The notes: generated by a model not told the origin, from the sequence alone. Numbered from the stretch's first letter, positions 37,822 through 50,077 are shown. The stretch: 64,000 nucleotides of DNA from Watersipora subatra (GCF_963576615.1 NC_088708.1:2108001-2172000), one strand, 5' to 3'. Numbers and translations are program-made.

Positions 37822-38213
37822 GTGAGTAATTTATTTTATGAACCACTTATATTAGTTGTAGTAACTCGGGTTATTTTCTAGTATTCTCCTAATACTACTG
37901 TATTAATCTATATTTAATATTACAATATTAATGTCATTTAATTGTAATATGATATTATTAGTATTTTATCTTTTTAATTACATGTATTATTCTTATTATA
38001 ATAACAAAACTAATTCATACTGCATATCTATCTGTAAAACGTAATATATTAATCTATAATCGATAAAATAATGTTATAAGTTTCATGATTAATTTCGCCA
38101 AATTTCTTAACCCCACTCACTTATAGATATGTTATATAAAACAGTTATTGTCATTTTCTGGTATCATCGTTAATAGCATATTAGTATTATTAGATGATTA
38201 TTAATAGTATTAG

Positions 38214-38298
38214 ATGATGAAGAGTTTGTGCCAACCACTGAAGACTGGGAAGAGTTTGAGCGCTATGTTGGCCAGCGTCAAACACTCTCCAATTACAT
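38214..38298 (+). pseudogene. transposase linker exon
   Basis: Acidic linker EEFVPTTEDWEEFERYVGQ between a TTAG acceptor and a GTAAGA donor. The phase (two bases in, two out) fits the next exon. Confidence 0.5.
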
Positions 38299-38533
38299 GT
38301 AAGATAGAGCTGAACTTAACCAAACTTGACAAAATATAAAGAATATCCATAGAGTTATTACTCACATTTTTATGTTTACAATATCATGGATTCTGATAAG
38401 GTTTTGTAAAATCTGTGTCATGATTGCATGGCTATATATTTCTTCTTTTTCTGATCAAGCAACTATGATATAATAACAGGAAATGATGTTGTACAAATCT
38501 TATTGCAAGTCAACTATTGTGTTGTGATTTCAG

Positions 38534-38871
38534 ACCCGAATCCTCCTTCAAAAAGGAGAAAATAATAGTAAGTGTGACAGCACTCCAGCGACTATTTCAC
38601 TGTCACGCCTGCACTCTCCCCTGCTCATTCACGATGGTGCAAGAAGGCGGATGGATAGAGTTCAAGGTTACATGTGCCTCCTGTCACCAATCGTACACTT
38701 GGGAAACAACTGCCAGGGTGAACAGAGCTCACGTCATCAACCCCCTGCTGGCAGCTGTATCACTCTTTTCTGGTGGATGTCTTATGCAGAACCTCCGTTT
38801 TCTGTCGCTCCTGAACATCGCGATACCAAGCCACAGCATTTGCCTCTACCAATAAAGCGAATACTTACATG
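38534..38871 (+). pseudogene. transposase pre-catalytic exon with premature stop
   Basis: Runs from a TTTCAG acceptor to a GTGTGA donor. It has two cysteine pairs (FHCHACTLPC and VTCASC) and the helical block LLAAVSLFSGGCLMQNLRFL typical of this THAP transposase family. The frame is cut by TAA directly after SICLYQ, so the copy is inactive. Confidence 0.68.
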
Positions 38872-39128
38872 GTGTGAGTGTTAATATTTACCCATAAACT
38901 TGGAAAATGTGAGTAAAAGCTAGGCACACTAATTGAATAACGACATTTAGAAACAATTTTTTTCTTGAAATGAAAATATGTCATTCTTTAAGCGAAATAT
39001 ATTATAATTTGAAATTCTGATTCTTCATCATAATATAACACAAAAAGGGGAAGAGGATTCTACATTCTTAGACTAATGATAATGATACAAATTAATCTTG
39101 TATAATGAAGTTTTACAATATTTTACAG

Positions 39129-39302
39129 TGTATTGCTGAGCAGTACACCCTGCATAACGAGGGATTGATGGCAGCAATCAATTGGGAGCTTGATTTGGCA
39201 GGTGACGGTAGATGTGATAGTCTGGGGCATTGCGCACTATACGGGGCCTACACTATGATGGATCACAACTGCGGTTTAATAGTCAGCAGCCATCTTGTCA
39301 AG
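39129..39302 (+). pseudogene. transposase catalytic exon 1 (GDGR block)
   Basis: 58 codons between TTTACAG and GTAAAA. LDLAGDGRCDSLGH and YGAYTMMD are the hallmark of the first catalytic aspartate block. Phase 0 does not match the previous exon's one-base overhang, so a frameshift or a different donor is implied. Confidence 0.75.
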
Positions 39303-39454
39303 GTAAAACTTGGACAGTTTTTACTTCACAGCCTGACAAAAACCCAAATTTTTTAGTAGTTATTAATACATAAACATGAAGTTGCTGATCTAGCTAAATA
39401 ATTCATTCAAATAATGTGAAAGTGATTGTTGGTCGTAACTTCTTTACTTTGCAG

Positions 39455-39560
39455 TCAACGGAGACCACCAGCTCTAACGCCATGGAGCTGGAAGGCTTCA
39501 AGCGATGCCAGTCCGATCTAATTTCCCACGGCCTGAGAGTGAGGTCCATTACAACGGATG
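39455..39560 (+). pseudogene. transposase catalytic exon 2 (second Asp), truncated
   Basis: NAMELEGFKRCQ and RSITTD match the second catalytic aspartate block. After ITTD the family sequence breaks off and P2X7-like sequence follows, so the final catalytic glutamate region is missing. Confidence 0.72.
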
Positions 39561-39578
39561 TTGTTACAAAGGTTGTGT

Positions 39579-39722
39579 GCATACCGCAAGCTTGTGTTTT
39601 GGCTTATGCCGTAAATTCGTCGCGGTGAGCTACGGCCTCTACCTGCCTGCTTGGTGTCTAAGATTCGGGCTTTTTTCCCACCAACGGATGATGAAGAAGA
39701 GTTGGCAGACTTGCAAACAAGA
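39579..39722 (+). pseudogene. P2X7-like domain C-terminal fragment, on the plus strand
   Basis: AYRKLVFWLMP, a stop, then IRRGELRPLPACLVSKIRAF and FP match the end of the P2X7-like cytosolic zinc domain (RxFxxW...LPxCxVxxIRxxFP). It lies on the opposite strand to the first two exons of that gene at 40073-40656, so the third exon appears inverted. Confidence 0.6.
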
Positions 39723-40072
39723 TTTGCGGCATAAACCAAAACACAAGATTGCAGTATGCACACAACCTTTTCCGAGCATTTGGCGATGGCTTTCCAAATG
39801 GGAATAGATTATCTACCAAAACAATTATTGAAAAACAATAATTGCTGATCATCAAAATAATCTCGATCTTTATATAATAAAATCATAAAACTAATACACT
39901 CTCTACTGTAGTAAGTGTACAAGCCAAATATAACAATTCTCCTTGTGTTCCACGAGTTCAGAATATGTGTGTTCAACCGATGCATTAAATGTGTAACACA
40001 AGAATTGTAGATAATGCATGACACATTAGCATAGCTTTGGTGTTATTGGCATTAAATGAAAATCCAACTCAC

Positions 40073-40656
40073 TATGATATCGCAGGTAATTATTCCACCC
40101 CAACTCAAGGGGTGCAGGCGCCACAAGTTCGTCCACACCAGGATGCATACACAGGCATTCATGCTCCCCGCGGTCATGGAGACGATGCGCAAACTCAGCA
40201 TCATGGCAGCACAAACATTCAGGAAGAGATGGCATGTCTTGACAGCGCTTGCAGACACACCACTCTGTAGCCGGTGGTATTAGCTCCTAAAGAAATGAAC
40301 AGATATGTCTATGCAACCATAGCTAATACATCAGGTCGATGTTATCCAACAGTATATCAGCGCAGCACTAGATTTAAATATTAAAATTGTTAATGTTGTC
40401 ATTCGAGAAAAATCTGTAACTATTTTTTCGCAATATGAAGCAATAATTATCATCATTAAAATCATATACATGTATATAATAATAATATTCGTTCTATCAC
40501 TCTCAAGCTAAAACTATTACTACTAGCTAGCTTGGCACATAAGAGCTGGCTAGTGGCGGTGCTTACTTGCTGGGAGGTTTGATTCTGTTGAGGATCTTCT
40601 TCAGATAAAGCGTCAGGCTCGAAACGCCAGGGTCTTAACTCTTCAGAATTTGACAT
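40073..40656 (-). CDS. P2X7-like cysteine-rich zinc-domain protein carried by the transposon (incomplete)
   Basis: Exon 1 (40567-40656) encodes 30 residues, MSNSEELRPWRFEPDALSEE onward; donor GTAAGC. Exon 2 (40073-40286) follows a TTTAG acceptor in matching phase and ends at GTGAGT. It holds WCVCKRCQDMP, ECLCCHD and ECLCMHPGV, the cysteine/histidine pattern of the C-terminal zinc-binding domain of P2X7 receptors, which also occurs as stand-alone invertebrate proteins. No channel domain is present. The missing third exon seems to lie inverted at 39579-39722. It faces the transposase and may be a transposon accessory gene. Expression is unknown. Confidence 0.72.
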
Positions 40657-41055
40657 TTTTTATGATCGCAACTCGGACCTGTGCACGTATGTTGAATAGT
40701 CGGACGGAATGGCCAAGCTGAAACTGTAAAGTAGCGAGCATCTATATTTGATACGGGGTCTTAGGTAAAACCCGAAGTGTTTGTCATAAACTAGTGCTAC
40801 GATAAGTTTGATATTGAGCTTTGATTGGCCTTTTAACTCACGTGAGAACATCATGTGACAAGACAATAACCAAACTATCATGACTACGTCAGAGAAATAA
40901 AGAGATTCCAATCTACGGCGGCTTTTCGTTTTTGAGCTTTTAAAAGCTTGTAATCACATTTCCACATATTTGGCACTTACAACACAACAGAGTAAGACAT
41001 AGCGAATCCTTTGATACCAAATAACTGTAATATGAATTTTGTTGCAAGTCAACCT

Positions 41056-41614
41056 TTAAGGAGTTTCCCTTTGCTGCTAGTGGATTAGAGAGAAGACTGC
41101 ACTGCTTGAGGATGAAGGATGAAGCTGATTACTTAGTAAATTTAAATCTGAAGGCTGGCCTAATTCTGAACATGTTCTTGAGATTGTGAAACCTTTCTAC
41201 TCATTTAAGAGTACCTGACTTAATGAACTTAATGGGTAAACTCACTGAACACAATATCAACTCGAAATGTCTTGAATATTATGAAGCAAATGAAAGGGCC
41301 AAGCAAGAAGACTGGTACAACAAAATAACTGTTACAAAAGAGCAAAACCTTTTATACATCAACTAGTCGATAATCGTTAAAGACCCAGAAAAACTAAGTC
41401 TGTGGTGGAGTTTGGAAATCGAGGAAGGAAAGTGGTAGCTGTGAGTCAAACAGGTAATGTTTTACGCAAAAATAGAGAGCAAGTTTCAAGGTATGACGCT
41501 GGTAGTCAAGAACAAATTGATGAAAGACAAGACAAACCAAAAAATGAACTACCAGTAAATGAACCCCTCAAAATTTTCCTATGGGTCCACCCAGTGACAT
41601 TAGTAATAGGATAA
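41056..41614 (+). pseudogene. Ty3/gypsy-like pol remnant, continued (integrase flanks)
   Basis: After the inserted transposon the pol remnant resumes with AGWPNSEHVLEIVKPFYSF (about 41152-41205), which fits the spacer before integrase. Then comes VVEFGNRGRKVVAVSQTGN with LRKNREQVSR (about 41402-41500), resembling the basic C-terminal end of gypsy integrase. The integrase catalytic core is absent. Confidence 0.6.
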
Positions 41615-42189
41615 TACCTGAAGCCACTACAATTCGGGTCTCAAAAACAGAACTAGCTCAAAGGTCACCAAAGACACTCCCAACTATCACAAAGTTGAGA
41701 TAAATATCCAGAAAACCCATCAAATTAAACTTGTAAAAACAGCTACAAGTCATTTTACAGAGTATTTTATGGAAGCATTTTTATGTATAGAGTCAACATA
41801 TTTACTCAATACTTTGTTTAGTCACTTTCAGTATGCACTAACTTTCCGTTCAATTTATCCACCAATACTTTATGAACTTGTCAAGCATACATGTATAGAA
41901 AAAAGGATTGAAGGCAGTTTTGCGTGCAGTAAGAATGGTTCTAGAGAGATAGAGTAAATCGAAACTCAGGTGAAACATCTGTTGAACACATATTGCTGCT
42001 GTGTTCGGTTGCCAACATTGTGAGGAGAGTGTGTTGGCATCTAACGACAATCATGATGATAAACGTGGAGCGAAGGTGTTATATATAGCGGAGTAATCTG
42101 CAGAAGACTAACATCAAGTTGTGATGCGAGCAGCATTCGAGTCTTGCTTAGACCAGTAGGGGTTGTAAACCCCAACAAGATACACAATT

Positions 42190-43110
42190 GAAAGGTAATA
42201 CAGTAGATGCTCCTATAACATAAACCCCTTATAACCTAAATTACACTTAATGTAAAGAATTAATGTAAAGTTTGTGCTATGTACTACATAAGAATTCTAT
42301 ATAACGTAAAGTTGTTGCAAGTTCTCAAATTTGATTTGAATAATGAGAGTACCATAGATAGCCTTATCGTTTACTCTCTTGCTGCACTAGAGAGAGAAAA
42401 TGATGTGTATATGTATCCTTATTATATATACATGTACTAGTCCCCTTGCAGTCTAGCATGCCGTGAGAGATCATTCGGTGTGCCGATAAATCAAAGAGAA
42501 CTAGTAGCTGCTCAATCATTCATAAATGCTTATTCATAAGTATTATTGTAATTATTCCTAGTTATAAGTAGTATTATTGGTGTAGGCGTTAGAGTGCCGA
42601 TCTGCCAAGCTGAATGTTATGAATTGGAGTCTCGATGCAATAAATCTTTTATCCTAGTAACCTTTTAACCTGTAACTCTGATTTCAGAAACAGAGACGGA
42701 CAGACTCTGCTCTTACAACAGCAAATATATATTTCTGTTTTACTCGTTTTTGACATATATATTTTTTTGCAGTATAGACCTTGCTGTTTCGAAAAAAAGG
42801 GGAAAAAGATTTAAATTGACATTGAAGGTGTACACTCATCTTCACTTTTAAAAAAATACGGTAATCATGAACTTTAAACCAAGTGAAAGTAATAAGAAAA
42901 AAAAGAAAAGTTGTTGACACAAACTAATAATACCACAGTTACGGCATAGTCATATAAATAAACAAAGTTCATATTAGTTTCTTCCCATTTGAAAGGCCAA
43001 AAGGGGTGAGTTTATGGTGATTTTAGAACAGATTAGGCAATTCACATGTATTCTAATGTTCGTATAACGTAAAATCGCAATAACGTAAATGCTCTTGGAA
43101 CGGATTATTT
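42190..43110. repeat. interspersed repeat copies (CAGTAGATGCTCCTA family)
   Basis: A head like CAGTAGATGCTCCTATAAC lies at about 42203. A second part at 42755-43110, on the minus strand, matches 26480-26915. It may be one element or two copies. A tRNA-like stretch sits between them. Confidence 0.5.
42582..42655 (+). repeat. tRNA-like fragment, possible SINE
   Basis: GGTGTAGGCGTTAGAGTGCC resembles a D-arm with A box, and GAGTCTCGATGC a weak B box. Too diverged for a functional tRNA. Confidence 0.35.
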
Positions 43111-46020
43111 ACACGCATTATACACACTTACACATATTACTACAAGGTCCAATGTACTCACTTGATTAAGCACTCATTGTAAACAGGAAATATTAAAAAC
43201 TTGTAATGTAGCACATTCCTACCATCAACCTTTTACCACCTAAATAAGAGTAACGGCCTTCCAAAGGCAGTGCAATCTTTTCTACAGTTCACATACCTTG
43301 TATTACATATATGTAGAATACATTGCTTAGAAACACAAATACCTCTACCAAAACTGACCATAAACCAGCACCGGCCATACACCAGTCTATTAAAAACTGA
43401 GCTCATATGTACACTTTCTTAAGCCGTATGGCTAATTTCTCATCTGCAAACCAAGATTGTGATCGTACAACAATAAACACAAGACAGATAGACTGAAACA
43501 CATAAAATTTTGCTCCATCTATATAGCATTTAATCAAGGGCGGTGTAGTCAGCAATTAAGATCTCGCTTATTTGCAAGGACACTCACTTCTTGGTCAAGT
43601 GCTTTTGTCCACTAAAACTCGGTAGCAGTTAATAGCGAATGAAAACTTTTATTAAAACGGCTTTAATAAGGTAAAAGTAAAAACTTAAGCATTTTATTAA
43701 TTTAAAAACAAACCGAAATTGCACTAATAGAAGTATCAAATTATAAAAAAAACATTTACTCAATACCCGAGCTATTGCTAAACTGTAGATATGAACATTA
43801 TTGTCAGATAGCTAATTAATTTGCTAAAACTGTTCATTTAGTCAAACAAGTATAAAAATATGTTTCGCATGAAGCTATTGTAGCATCTCCTAATAATGCA
43901 CAATGACATAATCGACCTTTTCGTGAATGCCAAATGACCAAACATGAATGCCTATTCGGCTCATTCAGTCTCGAGACTAATTGTACAAATGGGATCACAT
44001 TTAATCGTCGGATATGCGTAAGTTCTAAATGCTTTTGGCTTTCGTTAATAACAGAGTAGCTTAAACGTCGGACACGATTGCTGCTGAGGCTATTCTTTCC
44101 GTGCGCCAAGGCTCAACTTAACTTTTTAGCACGATTAGCGGCAGTGCAATTGAGTATTTGGAGGTAGTGGAACTTCATAGTGATAATTCCAATGGCCCAT
44201 CAATGTTCACTGGCTAAATTATGTTCTAATACCGTACATTTTTTTGGATTTTACCCACATCACTTGCTTTTTCAGTCTCAGTGATATCACTCAAGATATA
44301 TTTTCAGGTACTCTGAGGTTATTATCATTTTCAAATATAAAATGCGTAACGACGTCGAAATTTTGGTAATATAATGTTGCCGCTAATTAAATATACGTGG
44401 GAATGACAAGATTGAACGCAAGTTTAGTTATACTACACATTGTGACCGGTGTCACTGTTTCTCCAGACAAAGGCATCGAAAAGTCTCTTTACAGAGATCA
44501 CGTAATAAAAATAAATTCATGAAAGACAGCATGAGTGGAAAAAATTGCTTTGGTCTATGTTATCATATCTGAACGTCTGGTGATCATTGATTATTACTGG
44601 TCTTATTTGAACTCGATTGTACTCATCAAGATTGGCAAGCTATAATTCAATTGAAATCTGGCGTATCCTTGCAGATGGCCAGCGCTTTCGTTATGCCAGG
44701 CAAGGCCATTTACTTCTTCACGTGTAGTTAAGATAAGATATTTTCACTAAGACCGCACACTGTGCGTTAACAGAGGGTAGAAACACAATTCCAACTTTAC
44801 AATTTCTTTTGTAATTTTCTGTTTTTTTTTAATTTTTTTTAAGGTCAGCATATCCCTAAGATCTCAGTTCTCTTATAGCTCTAGGCCAAAAGTATTGACG
44901 TAGTTGTGATGTCAACATAACAAATTTTGCAAACTAGCAGGAGTCTGGTTATGGTTTTCAGAACATTTGTTGGTGTTGACAACACTTTTAAGCTGACTTA
45001 TTTTGGTTCCAACTTAGGAATTTGTATGACTGTCGCAACTTTTATGGTGCTTACCTGTTTAGAAGCACAGTGTTTCTGTATGCTTAGACGTGATAAATAT
45101 CTACAAAATCTTAAAACGTGACAATAGATGGAATCACTTAGCAAAGAGCTTTAGAATGTGCTGTTGTGAGACAGAAAAATCTTACTCTATATGCTAACTT
45201 CAGCTGCAGAAGTTAAATGATGGTAAATTTTTTTAAAAGAAGTTTGCATTTTTGCATAAAAAAATTCAGAGATGGTGTTTGGTGACATTGGTTTATAATG
45301 CTAAATTTTCAGAATATGGCCTAAACTGATCTTGTGCAGAAGTTGGAGTTAGTGGAAACGCCCAACAGGCAATCTGTCATCTTCTGGTCATCCGTTGGTC
45401 AGTTCTTGCTATTAAACAGTGGCAAAGTAGTAGTAGCTCTATTTTAGCATGAGCCTCCTTTAGTTTCAATAAAGACAAATATTTAGAGCACAAACACAGG
45501 CGTAATAAATGGTATTTCTGGCAATGAGATGCCACGTTTGATAAAATATGCAAAACTGTCAATGCCTTGAACAATTTTTTTGGACTGAAAAAAAATCTTG
45601 TCTAACCAGGTGTTAAACAAATTGAAGTTAGTAAAGGAAGTACAGTTAGACTGTTGAGGCTACTGGCTATTTTTAGCGACATGTAAAAAGGGGCAAACAT
45701 GTAAAATATTTGCGTTAACTGATCACCAAGTTGGTTCTTTTGCCAAAACTATGTACTTAAAGCTTTTGCGCATTGGGTTTGTTATGGATCGCAATTTGTA
45801 CAATACTATGAATATGTACTGTAAGTAAACACATGATATACAACATGTCTGACAGAGGTGTTTACCAGATGCTAAACAATTTGAAATCATTAAATAGATT
45901 GTAAAACTTCCTACTTATTGTAGGTCATTTAAAAATGTTCCAAGACATAGAATTCTGATGCTGTGACAAGGTAGTATTATTGTTTTTGGAAAATATTTCA
46001 GCCAAACTGACTTACAACCC
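43111..46020. other. intergenic, no gene recognised
   Basis: AT-rich unique sequence; no exon with a recognisable domain on either strand. Confidence 0.4.
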
Positions 46021-46024
46021 TTAA

Positions 46025-46681
46025 CCCTTTCGCAGGCAAGTTTTTTTGGGCAATTTGAGACACCCTGGGCAGATTAATTTTTCACAAATTGATTTAAAAA
46101 TAAATCATTGATACACTTTTATTTATGATATTGTATATGCGTATTGTGTTTTTATTATACAGGTGAATACAAATAAATATTTATAAGTCAAATTCTTATA
46201 TAAGTGTTTTTCTAGCTATAGTAATTTTGGAAGCATTTGCCCTTGCAGAGGCCTACACCACAGTCTTGGCATCATGTGTTTATTATTGTTCCTCTATAGC
46301 TTTGCCTATAGCCTTTGGAGGACGACATGACAGTAAAAGAAAGTTGTTGCACTCTGGGAAAATATTCAGAAAGCATTAACCAAAGCATAAACAAGCTACA
46401 AACAAAAATCTCCATTTTATTCAAATACGTTTTTATTTCAGATTTTTCGTTCGTTTAATATTACAAAAACGATCATTTTTTTCTCAAAACGGCTAATATT
46501 TTGGTTGCTAACAGAGACCAATATATTTTAGTTTACTATTAGTAAAAAAGTTAAATAAAAAAACGCAATAAGCTAACCAGAAATCACTTTATAAAACGTT
46601 CGCGTGGCGAGATAATAGTCGCTCTGCCCATTAGCGTCAGTATCGCGAAATGACAATAATGTCGCTCTGCCTGCCAAAGGG
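46025..46681. mobile_element. piggyBac-like MITE, 657 bp
   Basis: Flanked by TTAA on both sides (46021-46024 and 46682-46685). The ends are CCCTTTCGCAGGCAAG at the left and, reversed, CCCTTTGGCAGGCAG at the right. CCCTTT ends with a TTAA target are typical of piggyBac-type elements. There is no transposase frame, so it would depend on a helper element. Confidence 0.8.
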
Positions 46682-46781
46682 TTAACACTTGGTGCGCATC
46701 CGAAAAATAAGAGCTTTCATATCTGAGCCTTTAAACATGTTAGGGCAATACTGCTACAATCAGTTAGGTACAATCAGTTAA

Positions 46782-47222
46782 GGCCGGTTCACACTATATC
46801 GCCATATCTCGGCGTTGTCATTTCGGCGTTGGTCGTCGATTATGTGAACCGTGAATTGATGTCATCGACGAAGCATCGCGGACACGTCAGGAAAGTTTGC
46901 AGCTGTCAAGCTTTCCCGATGCTTCGCCGAGCATCGACGACCGCCTTTCAAATGTTAACCATTTCGGCAATGGTAGTTCACGGTCGTGGATAGCTTAATC
47001 TATTCATATCTGCTTATGCTAGTCGCTGTGGGACTAGTTTTTGATTCCCACATGCGGAGACAAAGAGGCTTTTTCGCGATAATTTAAAAAGATAAATGTC
47101 ACGGAGTATTTCTTGATGGAAACGCGAATGGGTTTGTGATAGTGTGAACATGGTTATTATCGACAATCGCCGAAGTATTGTGGTATCAACGCCGAAATAC
47201 GGGGATATAGTGTCAACTAGTC
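46782..47222. mobile_element. second TTAA-flanked MITE, 441 bp
   Basis: Flanked by TTAA at 46778-46781 and 47223-47226. The ends GGCCGGTTCACACTATATCG and, reversed, GACTAGTTGACACTATATCC are related. Inside, GTCGTCGAT, CATCGACGA and GCATCG words form many small inverted pairs. It landed in a short repeat of TACAATCAGTTA. The superfamily is unknown. Confidence 0.78.
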
Positions 47223-47521
47223 TTAAAGTACAATCAGTTAACTATGTTGTGCTTTCAAATGTGAATTCATGTAGCAGTTATTAATCCTTTAAGAGCCCCA
47301 TTGTTCTGATTTTTCAGAAAGTTAAAAACATCAACACTTTTAAAGCCAATAAAAGTATGAAACTATTTTAATAACTACAGCACAGCATATATTGTATCAG
47401 GAGTATCAAACTATATATCTATATATACAAATCTCAGTCTTTGTATGTTATCTGTAATTTTGTGAATCAGTGTGTCCAGCAATATCTATGAAAATTTAGG
47501 AATGAAATATTCGCTTCATGC

Positions 47522-47587
47522 TGGATTTGATCTCTGAATTTCCCATTCATTAGGCAGACATCTTACCAATTGAGCTACGCGAGATGC
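47522..47587 (-). repeat. tRNA-like sequence, SINE or tRNA pseudogene
   Basis: On the minus strand GCGTAGCTCAATTGGTAAGA is a good A box and D-arm, and AGATCAAATCC is a degraded B box about 35 bases on. The acceptor stem is not convincingly paired, so a working tRNA is unlikely. Confidence 0.5.
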
Positions 47588-48147
47588 ATTGAATTCTGAG
47601 GCGATATGAGCCATTAGGATGATTAAAATAGACCTATAGCATTCTGTGTTATGCAATGTGATTGAAGCTTGATCTCACGGCTCACATTAGTAAGTTTAGC
47701 AATACGGATAGTAGTGTACTCGAATTAGTCTTTGGTAATGTGCCAGGCTAATGGCCAGTGGCAGGCAACTACATTATCTGCAACTGTTTATAAGCTGTTT
47801 TTTCATGCCTGTGCAGCGTCAGTCATTCGGCTAGTATATATACATATACTAGGGAAAAGTCTATAAAGGAAAGTCTTTGAACAGAAAATTGATTTGTGTT
47901 TAACATATAACAACATTTGCCATTCTAACTATCAAGCTACATATCACGAGAAAATTGTTTTTATCTTATAAGCAATGAGAAGTAGTGAGAGTTGCTCACT
48001 ATTAGCCTGCGCACTATTAGCCAGTATGTTTAATAATGTGAGCGAACAGCTTCTCGTGACGTTATGCTATGACCTGTGCCATACGCAAAGCAGTTAGGTA
48101 TTTGCTCTCATATGATGACTTATATTGGCAAGTTAGCAATTCGATTT

Positions 48148-48206
48148 CTGTAGTCTAGTAGGTAGGACGTCAGACTGGTGAACAGCAGGGTCCGAAATCA
48201 AATCTT
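48148..48206 (+). repeat. tRNA-like fragment, possible SINE
   Basis: TAGTCTAGTAGGTAGGACGT followed by GGGTCCGAAATCAAATC resembles a tRNA body with A and B boxes but without closing stems. Confidence 0.45.
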
Positions 48207-48973
48207 TTTTGGTACAGAATCTTTATTCCAAGATTTTAAGATCTATAGCCAGACAATCAAACCTACGAATACACATACAACAACCAAATTTGAGAAATAT
48301 ATATAGATATAAGATATATGTAAGTGATAGACCCCTTCATAATATTAATTTTATTTCACATGTTTTTCAGCCAATTAATAAAATGGGTGAAGAATACATG
48401 GTCTTACAAGGTCTCAAGGTCATACAAAAATAGTTGTATTTGTCATTTGTTACCAACTGTTTCACCTCACGTTTTGATGGAAATCTGATATCTAAATTTT
48501 TTTTTTTTAATTTTTTAAATTTGAAACTTTAAAAATTGCAAGTTAAACTTTTTCAACTTGTAATTTTTTTGCAAAAAATGTAAAACCTTGTACAAATACT
48601 AGAAAAACTAAAGATTGGAAGAGAATGCTCTGAGTTGTTTGCTCCTGCACATAAAAAACGGTTTTAAATTATCGACATGTAAGACAATAACCTTTATGGA
48701 AAATGATGGGTTGATTGATCATCCATCATAAGGAAGGTTTGCAGCCATTTGTTTCTATGTTATATAATAGGTATGTGAATTACGAGTACTTTTGTGTCCT
48801 AGAAGCAACTATATGTGAACTCTGTTAAATAATCACATTTTAGCAATCCGTATTCTAGCCATTAAGCGTAACAGTAAATACTAAATATTATTACCTTTGT
48901 TATCTATAGCACAAGATTGCCCCCATCGCTTTTTGAACAAAAAATGTAACAAAGGGTGCTTTAATACTCTTGA

Positions 48974-49290
48974 GCAGGGGTGGGCAATCATTTTCTCCAT
49001 GGGCCAAATGAGAAGCAGAAAGTATTGTGGAAGGACGGACCAAAAGTTTAAAGTTTACTCTAGTTATTAATTTTAATTCTACATGGAAACAAGTAAATTG
49101 TATTGTTTACAGAACTTAGTAAGAATATGTGTTATTGTTTGATAATGAGAGAGAGGTTGTTTTATAAAAACTTAATTTATTCAGTGAACTTAATTTAAAG
49201 TTTTATTAAATATATCTAAATGTGCTCATAATGCAATAATATTTGGTAAAACACTAGTCAAAAAAGTCGAGCAGCCCACAGCAAATGTCA
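48974..49290. mobile_element. possible hAT-type MITE remnant
   Basis: CAGGGGTGGGCAATCATTTT with CCATGGGCC resembles the common terminal sequence of hAT-derived elements in animals. The opposite end and an 8-bp duplication were not identified. Confidence 0.35.
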
Positions 49291-49693
49291 TCAAACTAAA
49301 GCAAACAGTATTACACCATTATTCGTTCTTAAACTATAAAAATTTGTTTGATTTTAAAAACTCGTAAAAATATTTATAGTAGTATCATATCCTTTGAGCA
49401 CATATTCATCATCATTTCTCGACTCAAAATATACTGGAAAAATATAGTTAGTATCATACAATTCTTCATTTGTATCACAGTCATTTATGACCTACTAACG
49501 AAGAGTCGTATCGATTTTTTCGCGCTATCATTCTAATAAATTTTTTTATTATAACGAAGGAAGTAGATAAAAATATTTGAAAACTGTTACAAATGGAAGT
49601 GAAATTTCTCATCTAACATCATTGGCAAGAATTAATTTGATTGGCCTACATTGTTACTTGAAAACAGCTTTTGTAAACAGCCATGTGAATGTC

Positions 49694-49804
49694 GGTATTC
49701 CGGCCGCTAGGGTTTATGACACACCTTACGCAATACCAGAATATTCCGGCCGCTAGGGTTTATGACACACCTTATGCAATACCAGAATATTCCGGCCGCT
49801 AGGT
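49694..49804. repeat. 46-bp tandem repeat, ~2.4 copies
   Basis: Core ATTCCGGCCGCTAGGGTTTA, then TGACACACCTTA. It is an unusually GC-rich unit for this window. Confidence 0.9.
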
Positions 49805-50077
49805 TTCAAATGGTAAGTCCAACAAATCTTTGCGGGCTGGTCAGAATGGGCTCACAGGGCCTGCGGGCCTTAAAATGCCTGGGTATGCTCTTGAGAGGCC
49901 TAGTTTAACTTCCATTCTGACTCTAATACAAATACATATTATTTTTAGCATGAAAGAGAAAGTGGTCTTGTGTAGTGGCAACATAAGCATTGTCTTCTCA
50001 GCAGTTACATAGCACGGTGGTGGCCATGCAGGTGCTTTTGTAATTCATAAGAGACCAGAAATAACCTTTTGCCAAGT

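Larger units (their letters stand above)
36985..41055. mobile_element. 4.1-kb TTAA-type DNA transposon with two convergent genes (Kolobok-like)
   Basis: Terminal inverted repeats of about 120 bp begin TTGACTTGCAACAAA at the left and end TTGTTGCAAGTCAACCT at the right. A TTAA follows at 41056-41059; the left target copy has decayed. The plus strand holds a THAP/DDE transposase in several exons, and the minus strand holds a P2X7-like zinc-domain gene. The THAP domain, TTAA target and GDGR/TTD catalytic blocks suggest Kolobok, an inference from family knowledge. The element sits inside a Ty3/gypsy pol and so is younger than it. A deleted derivative lies at 16687. Confidence 0.8.

Noticed and set aside
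47522-47587. Functional tRNA gene
   Set aside because: The A box is good, but the B box is degraded and no acceptor stem closes; a SINE or pseudogene fits better.
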